In this document: positions 58,206 through 64,000 of the stretch, in pieces
How the letters are laid out: every line of letters starts with the position of its first letter
Numbering within the stretch: position 1 is the stretch's first letter
NCBI GenBank assembly: GCA_020002185.1
Contig: CM034542.1
Span: 59,690,097-59,754,096, forward strand
DNA from: Paraescarpia echinospica
Lineage: Eukaryota; Annelida; Polychaeta; Sabellida; Siboglinidae
Length of the DNA stretch: 64,000 nt
Direction of reading: 5' to 3'
Program-made: the position numbers and the translations under genes
The notes under the pieces: model-generated
Seen by the model: only the letters and a program-made list of their open reading frames with translations
Databases searched by the model: none
Told to the model about the DNA's origin: nothing

Positions 58206-58318
58206 TGAGGGAAAACAAGCAGAAAAAAAAAATTGAGGAATGAAATCGAGGCAAGCCTCACCCCGATGACAGGGAATCAAGAGAAGAACAACAAAATATC
58301 AGGAAGATCTCATTTAAG
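58206..58318. other. Short spacer between minisatellite and exon
   Basis: Unique sequence; nothing recognised. Confidence 0.4.
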
Positions 58319-58691
58319 TCATTGTATGTAGGATGACCTTAAGAGAGCTTCGACTGTATCCATATTTATAATGCACACCCACCTGAATGGAGAGAGATTG
58401 TCTTTGCGCATGAAGAACAACACGGCGACCCTTGACCCATCCGGACTGATGCGACATTCCATGATGGACATGTTGCCCGTCGGCGACTCGACACAATTCA
58501 CAATCTTACAAGTATCGATGTTGATGAGGACAAAGGTTGCGTTGTATTGATGGTAGAGACGGTAGAAGATGACAAGGACAAGGTTGTTGTGGATGGCCGC
58601 GACAACCTCACTCAATTGAAAGCCCTCCGCAACTCTCGTGCACAAGCTCGTGTGCTGGGCGTAGGATATGTACCTGGCCTTCTTCTTGTAC
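58319..58691 (-). CDS. Probable host exon, beta-propeller-like protein
   Basis: On the - strand, a good acceptor (TTGTGCAG|G at 58692) opens an exon beginning YKKKARYISYAQHTSLCTRV. It runs through VVAAIHNNLVLVIFYRLYHQ, NATFVLINIDTCKIVNCVES, MECRISPDGSRVAVLFFMRK and RWVCIINMDTVEALLRSSYI, then a stop at 58319. The periodic pattern of beta-strand segments and the ISPDGSRVAVL phrase resemble WD40/beta-propeller blades. The sequence is unique, unlike its repeats. A weak donor (AAG|gtcatc, near 58337) might end the exon earlier. I cannot name the gene; the rest was not found within the window. The intron side is a minisatellite. Confidence 0.6.
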
Positions 58692-58698
58692 CTGCACA

Positions 58699-59018
58699 AC
58701 TTAATGCAAACATCACAGGTATACTACTTAATGCAAACATCACAGTTACCCTACTTAATGCAAACATCACAGGTACACTGTGTAATGCAAACATCACAGG
58801 TACACTACTTAATGCAAACTGAAACATCACAGGTACACTACTTAGTGCAAACATCACAGGTATCCTATTTAATGCAAACATCACAGGTACATTACTTAAT
58901 GCAAACATTACAGGTACACTGTGTAATGCAAACATCACAGGTACCCTACTTAATGCAAACATCACAGGTATACTACTTAATGCAAACATCACAGGTACAC
59001 TACTTAATGCAAACATCA
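58699..59018. repeat. 27-bp minisatellite starting at the exon's acceptor
   Basis: About 12 copies of acttaatgcaaacatcacag gtacact. The first copy starts within ten bases of the acceptor of the exon at 58319-58691. One copy carries a 6-bp duplication (aaactgaaac). Confidence 0.93.
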
Positions 59019-59021
59019 CAA

Positions 59022-59706
59022 ATAGTGGACAGACAGAAGGAAATAGTGGACAGATGGAGGGAAATAATGGACAGACAGAAGGAAATAGTGGACAGATGGA
59101 AGATGATAGTGGACAGACAGAAGGTGATACTGATAGTGGACAGATGGAAGGAAATAGTGGACAGACAGAATGAAATAATGGACAGACGGAGGAAAATAGT
59201 GGACAGACAGAATAGTGGACAAATGGAGAGAAATAGTACACAGCAGAAGGAAATAGGGGACAGACAGAAGTTGATAACGGAGGGAAATAGTGGACAGGCA
59301 GAAGGAAATAGTGGACAGACAGAGGGAAATAGTGGACAAACTTAAGAAAATAGTGGACAGACGGAGGGAGATAGTGGAAAGACAGAAGGTAATAGTGGAC
59401 AGATGAAGGGAAATAGTGGACAGACGGATGGTAATAGTGGACAGACGGAGGGAAATGGTGGACAGACAGAAGGAAATAGTGGACAGACGGAGGGAAACAG
59501 TGGACAGATGGAAGGAAATAGTGGACAGGTAGAAGGAAATAGAGGACAGATGGAGGGAAATAGTGGACAGACAGCGGTAAATAGTGGACAGGCAGAAGGA
59601 AATAGTGGACAGACAGAAGGAAATGGTGGACAGACGGAGGGAAATAGTGGACAGACGGAGGGAAATATTGGACAGACAGAAGGTGATAGTGGACAGACAG
59701 AAGCAA
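59022..59706. repeat. 21-bp minisatellite, about 32 diverged copies
   Basis: The unit is agtggacagacagaaggaaat with many substitutions and a few indels (near 59130, 59205 and 59265). Seven-residue repeats are seen in several frames; they are by-products. Confidence 0.93.
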
Positions 59707-59999
59707 AAACACAGAAGAGGCCCTATGGGTATGAAAAAGAGAGCGAGCAATCAGCCGAGAAGAGGGAAACTACGAAATGTCACATGTTATGAAGATGTCA
59801 CTGACATTGGTCTATATGACAGGTAATTCTAATCTTTGAATATATTTTGAATAACTACATTCAATAATACAGTTCTAGATGCTAGTTTCCAACACTCTGC
59901 AATTTTCTATTAATTGTCTAATTTGTATATATTGTGTTTACAATGTTTTGGTCTTATGAGTTCTCATTCAACTAGTTAGACCTTTCTATGCCGACATGA
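59707..59999. other. Spacer, no gene recognised
   Basis: Possible exon edges of the - strand gene were considered but nothing convincing was found. Confidence 0.35.
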
Positions 60000-60215
60000 G
60001 GGCGGTCACTCCCAGGGTGTTTGTCATTCTCAGTGGATCTTTTATGTCCCGAATTGAGATGGGACCAACATTAACATGATCTCCGAGTCGTGAGGGGTGC
60101 ATAGTCCCCATTGAAAAGAGCTAGATTTTTATTCAAAATATACCAGTCCTGGTTTTGAACTCAGACCACCCGCATGCCAGATGGGTGTGCTAAATGCTAC
60201 ACTACAGCGCACTAT
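60000..60215 (-). mobile_element. Probable second tRNA-derived SINE
   Basis: On the - strand from about 60215 the head reads gctgtagtgtagcatttagc, then gggtggtctgagttcaaaac. The latter is a B-box-like block, with an A-box-like tagcatttagc before it. A conserved-looking body with atcatgttaatgttggtccc and gggacataaaagatccactg follows. The head differs from the SINE at 4.1-4.4 kb, so this would be another family. Confidence 0.45.
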
Positions 60216-61411
60216 AACAGCGAACTACTTAGAATAAAACTAATCTTGTTTAATTTCTCTGGTAATGCAACATAATCTACACCTTCTAGTGTAGTGCCAA
60301 ACAAAAATTATAAATAAGATTTGTAAAAGAACAAAATTGCTGTCAAACATTCTACATAATGGATCAGCCAATCAAAATTTAAAACACAAATAAAGACTTT
60401 AGGTGGCAAATATATGGTGTTTCAATTACAATTTTTATGTGAAATAGAATGAAACAATAACCGACATTCGCACCTATTGTGATATTTGCTGAAACAAATT
60501 AATGAAATAAATGAATTATTAAAACATAAAAACTGCTTCAACTTTTTACATAAATACTACAATGTAGTACTGTTTCAACTTGATAAAATTATCTAAGAAA
60601 TATGATATAACACGAACCGTTGTATTTCAATTGTATGGTTTCCGCTGTGCAACAGAGTTCGAGCTTTCTTCAGACAGATCGAGTCCCTGTCGCATTTATG
60701 ACCCGGACACCCATAAACATCGTCAGCAAACCCAAACGCAGCTGAAACAATTTGGAGATTACACATCTATGTATACACAAGCTCCCATTTTATAGTTGGG
60801 TTTTACAGTAATAATGACTAGTTTTAATTAAATAACAACAAAATTTTGTTGAGTGGAATTAATCTGTCTCGATCTATTATACATATATGTAAAACATAAT
60901 GTTGTATACACTGATACATGGCTGTACCTTATACAAAAGTCCCCGATGGCAACACTTCTACAAACATTTGCTTAAGTATCTGCAATAGTTCTACTCAAGA
61001 ACAAACTGAAATGTATACTGTATCGCATATATATAGTTGTATATTAAATCTATGTAAGCTAGTTGTGGTTCTGGTGAGAATGTTGCGCCCGTCACATGTA
61101 TGGCAGCTGCAGATTACCTGCGACTCTCTGCCAATTGTCCACTGTGTCATTGTACAGCACACTCCACGGGTCAGCACAACTGACCACCACTGACCGGTGG
61201 TCAAGACTCTCCACACAGCTGCTCTTCTGACCCATGCTGGTTGACCTCAGGCCATCAACTGACAATACCCTGCAAACAACACAATGTAAACCCATCTACT
61301 TACAGAACCATTTAATTGTACACAGCACAATATGAACGTGTACATCAAGTGACAACACCCTATAAACAGCACAATGAGAATTAATATACAAATTCAGTCA
61401 TTATAGTTACC
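60216..61411. other. Spacer, no gene seen
   Basis: AT-rich to 60.9 kb, then mixed sequence. Nothing recognised. Confidence 0.4.
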
Positions 61412-61412
61412 T

Positions 61413-63597
61413 TTAACAAGATTGTCAACCAGAAAATTAACTCTAGATGGCAGCTGGACAAGGAAGCCTTTTGGCATATCGAGAGTCCACTATTTTTTAT
61501 TTACGTGTATTCCGCCCTTTTAAGGTGTGTCGATTTTATTTTTAAACATATTCACGCTACTAGCACCCACACAATCAGGAGATAATCTGTTCCATTCCTT
61601 TACAGTCCTTTGTGTGAATGAGAACTTTCTTATATCTAATCTACACTGCTCCTTTACTAACATAACTTCATGTCCTCTGGTCCTTCTATCTTTCTTAACT
61701 GAGAAAAAATTTTCTATCAATATTTTCATAACCAATCAATATTTTAAACACTTCTATCTGATCTCCTCTCAATCTCCTGGTCTCTAATGTTGTTAAACCA
61801 CATTCTTTTAGGCGTATTTCATAACTAAGATCAATCAGTTTTGGTATCATCTTAATTGCTCTCCTCTGTACTCTTTCTAGCATATCTATATCCTTCCTGC
61901 GATATGGCCTCCACGCTTGAATACAATATTCTAAATGAGGCCTAACTATTGTTTTGTACAGCATTTGTACATTATTAGCTCTTATACGTTATGTTTCGAA
62001 TAATTAATCCAAAGATTTGATTTCCCTTTGAAGCGGCAATACCGTACTGCTCTGAAACCTTCATATCAGCACTAATGGTTAACCTTAAGTCCTTTTCTTT
62101 TACAGTAGTACTTAGTACAAAACCTCCCATTGTATATTGTACATTTTCACTCCCATTTGCGGAGGCATTTACATTTCTGAAAATTGAACATTTGCCATTT
62201 TTCAGACCATTTTATCAACCTGTCAAGATCATCTTGTAAATGCTGTCTATCTCCATCACGTTTAATCCTTCTAAAAATGTTTGTATCATCCGCAAATTTC
62301 AACACCCTGGTTGTTATATCATCATCCAAATCGTTGATATATATTAAGAATAATATAGGTCCCAGTACTGATCCCTGTGTTACCCCACTCAAAACTGATT
62401 TCCAGTTTGAAGCCTCCCCATCAACTACTACCCATTGTCTTCTGTCAATTAGCCATCTTTCTATCCAGTTAATTAAATAATTTCCTTTTTTGGAATTTTG
62501 ATGTGGCACACTGTCGAAAGCTTTCTTAAAATCTAAGTAGGTGATATCTACTGGTGATCCTCGTCTACCCACTTAGTGATATCTTATATAATATATTTGT
62601 TAAGCATGACCTCGCTTTTAGAAACCCATGTTGAGATGGGTTTAACAAGTTATGTTTAACAAGAAAATCCACCATGTGATCTTTAATTAGTCTTTCTAAT
62701 AATTTGCAAATCACTGACGTTAAACTCACTCGTCTGTAGTTCTCCGACTTGTTTCTGGAACCTTAATGTTTGCTTCTTTCAATTATAATGGAACCACTCC
62801 CTCTTCTAATGACAAGTTGAAAACTGTTGCAAGTGGTATACTAATTTGTTCTACAATTTCCAATAGTAGTTTGGGCGGAATCCCATCCACTCCAATTTTC
62901 TTAGCTATCATTTCCAGGGTTACAGACTGTTTAGGTTAACTACCTAAATAGTCTGATTCCGCTCCCTTGAACTTAGCCTGTGGTACTGGCAGTGAACTAA
63001 TATTTTCCCTGGTAAACACTGAACTAAAATACTCATTCAGGTCTTCTGCCATTAAGAATCCCTCCGATATTATATTTCCAGCGCTATCTACAGGACCGAC
63101 CTTATCCTGAACTTTCTGTTTGCTCCGAACATATGCATAAAAACTCTTGCTGTCTTGTTTTATATTACACGCTAATTTGTGTTCGTAGCTTATCTTTGAA
63201 TTTCTAATTTCAGTTGTAGCTTGGTTTAGTGCTTATTTATAACTGTTGTAGTCTTCATTATTTCCAGTACGTCTATATGACTTCCACATCATTTGTTTGT
63301 ACTTAATTTTTCTAATAGCTTCTTTCGATAAGTATTTCTTTCTGGACTGTTTCCCTTGTTTTTTTCAAGAGAACAAATTTATCGATGATGCGCTCTATTT
63401 CACTCTTTAAGATATTCCAGCATTCTGTTGCTGTCTTATTCTTCAGTGTGTTGTTCCAGTCTATCTTTGCAAAATATTTCCTCATTTCCTTACATCTTCC
63501 TTTGTGGAAATTTCTCCTGAACTGCTTTTTATTATTTCTTTCTGATTTTACTTTGATGGTAAAATGTATCTGGTTGTGATCACTATTTCCCAGTAGG
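61413..63597 (-). mobile_element. CR1-like LINE, 5'-truncated copy 2
   Basis: Closely related to the copy at 11.9-16 kb and in the same orientation. It ends at the same 3' terminus (AATCTTGTTA) and begins at 63597 just before the endonuclease SDHNQ motif. RT motifs include ITYLDFKKAFDSVPHQN (about 62540), VLSGVTQGSVLGPILFLIYI (VPQG changed to VTQG) and KFADDTNIFRRIKRDGDRQH (about 62290). The thumb/C-terminal part is LYKTIVRPHLEYCIQAWRPY with RRTRGHEVMLVKEQCRLDIR. It has frameshifts and small deletions (near 62490, 62760 and 62900). It serves to define the boundaries of the family. Confidence 0.9.
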
Positions 63598-64000
63598 TTA
63601 TTGTTAAAGTCGCTGTTTTTAAAGACTAAGTGAAATGAAATCTTAAATGTCTTTGAAACTTTGCATACGTAAACTTAATTCTCTTGTCAAAAAATGTGCC
63701 AAATATGAAGCCTATTCATTGTAAACCCATGTTACCAAGCTGCTCAAACGTGGTTATTTGCATGTCACAGCCCATCAGATGTTGCGGACGTTACTTGTCA
63801 CAGGTAGGGCCGCTGAGTGCGCCCTATTCTTTAGCATGATGAGCAGTGGCACGGCCTGTTGTTTCAAACTGTACATGAAATGGCAATCACGGAATTTTTA
63901 ATTTTTTGATATCACCATAAAGATAATTATCTTATCTACAAGTTTGTTGCTGGATGAATGCAGGAATTGTGTTAACTTTTTGAGCTATTGCCATTTGATC
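63598..64000. other. Flanking sequence right of the LINE
   Basis: No feature recognised. Confidence 0.4.

Noticed and set aside
56122..58261. Very long open frames across 56.1-58.3 kb on both strands
   Set aside because: They cross 1000 N and a 42-bp repeat whose length is divisible by three; none has real coding content.
58612..59750. Long Ser/His/Phe-rich - strand frames
   Set aside because: Antisense translation of the 27- and 21-bp minisatellites.

Overview
This is a repeat-dominated stretch of an animal nuclear genome, not bacterial DNA. Spliced coding exons with GT/AG boundaries, AT-rich spacers, many non-LTR and Ty3/Gypsy retrotransposon remnants, (CA)n tracts and long tandem arrays all say so. 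The two recognisable host genes (NUDC and a neuronal-calcium-sensor protein) are conserved across animals. The transposon mix (CR1-like LINEs with an esterase ORF1, RTE-like LINEs, short-LTR Gypsy elements, tRNA-derived SINEs) suits an invertebrate, and a mollusc or other lophotrochozoan is my best guess. The sequence alone does not prove the phylum.

Layout. 1-2.8 kb: the last two coding exons of NUDC on the + strand, with two minisatellites in and around the introns. 4-8 kb: a SINE and a decayed LINE on the - strand. 7.8-9.1 kb: two isolated fragments of the 325-bp satellite that dominates the second half. 9.8-11.4 kb: a GC-rich Gypsy gag-protease remnant. 11.9-16 kb: a near-complete CR1-like LINE (- strand) with a PHD-like finger and an SGNH esterase in ORF1. 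17-20.2 kb: a 3.2-kb element with long, tandemly repeated terminal inverted arms full of AAGATGGC-type motifs. 21-26 kb: two head-to-tail LINEs, the first carrying a 57-bp tandem array grown in frame inside its reverse-transcriptase ORF. 27-28.7 kb: a 40-bp minisatellite split by a Gypsy remnant. 29.3-32 kb: an RTE-like LINE with a 14-bp target-site duplication.

33.3-38 kb holds the one complete host gene: a four-exon, 204-residue neuronal-calcium-sensor (hippocalcin/neurocalcin-like) protein. It has an N-myristoylation signal, a degenerate second EF-hand and intact EF3 and EF4. Its introns contain a LINE tail, a foldback element and very long TG and CA tracts. 38.8-42.2 kb carries about five monomers of the 325-bp satellite in reverse orientation, split by a LINE. 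43.9-56.2 kb carries about 38 monomers in forward orientation, with a five-monomer higher-order period of about 1.63 kb. A 1000-N gap follows. Then come 42-, 27- and 21-bp minisatellites around one probable host exon on the - strand (57.2-59.7 kb). The window ends with a second SINE and a 5'-truncated second copy of the CR1-like LINE (61.4-63.6 kb).

The host genes do not form a pathway. What links the window is repeat biology: satellites, minisatellites and transposons nested in one another. The most noteworthy structures are the 325-bp satellite (inverted arrays, higher-order repeat, dispersed single copies), the long-armed inverted-repeat element, and the coding minisatellite inside a LINE.
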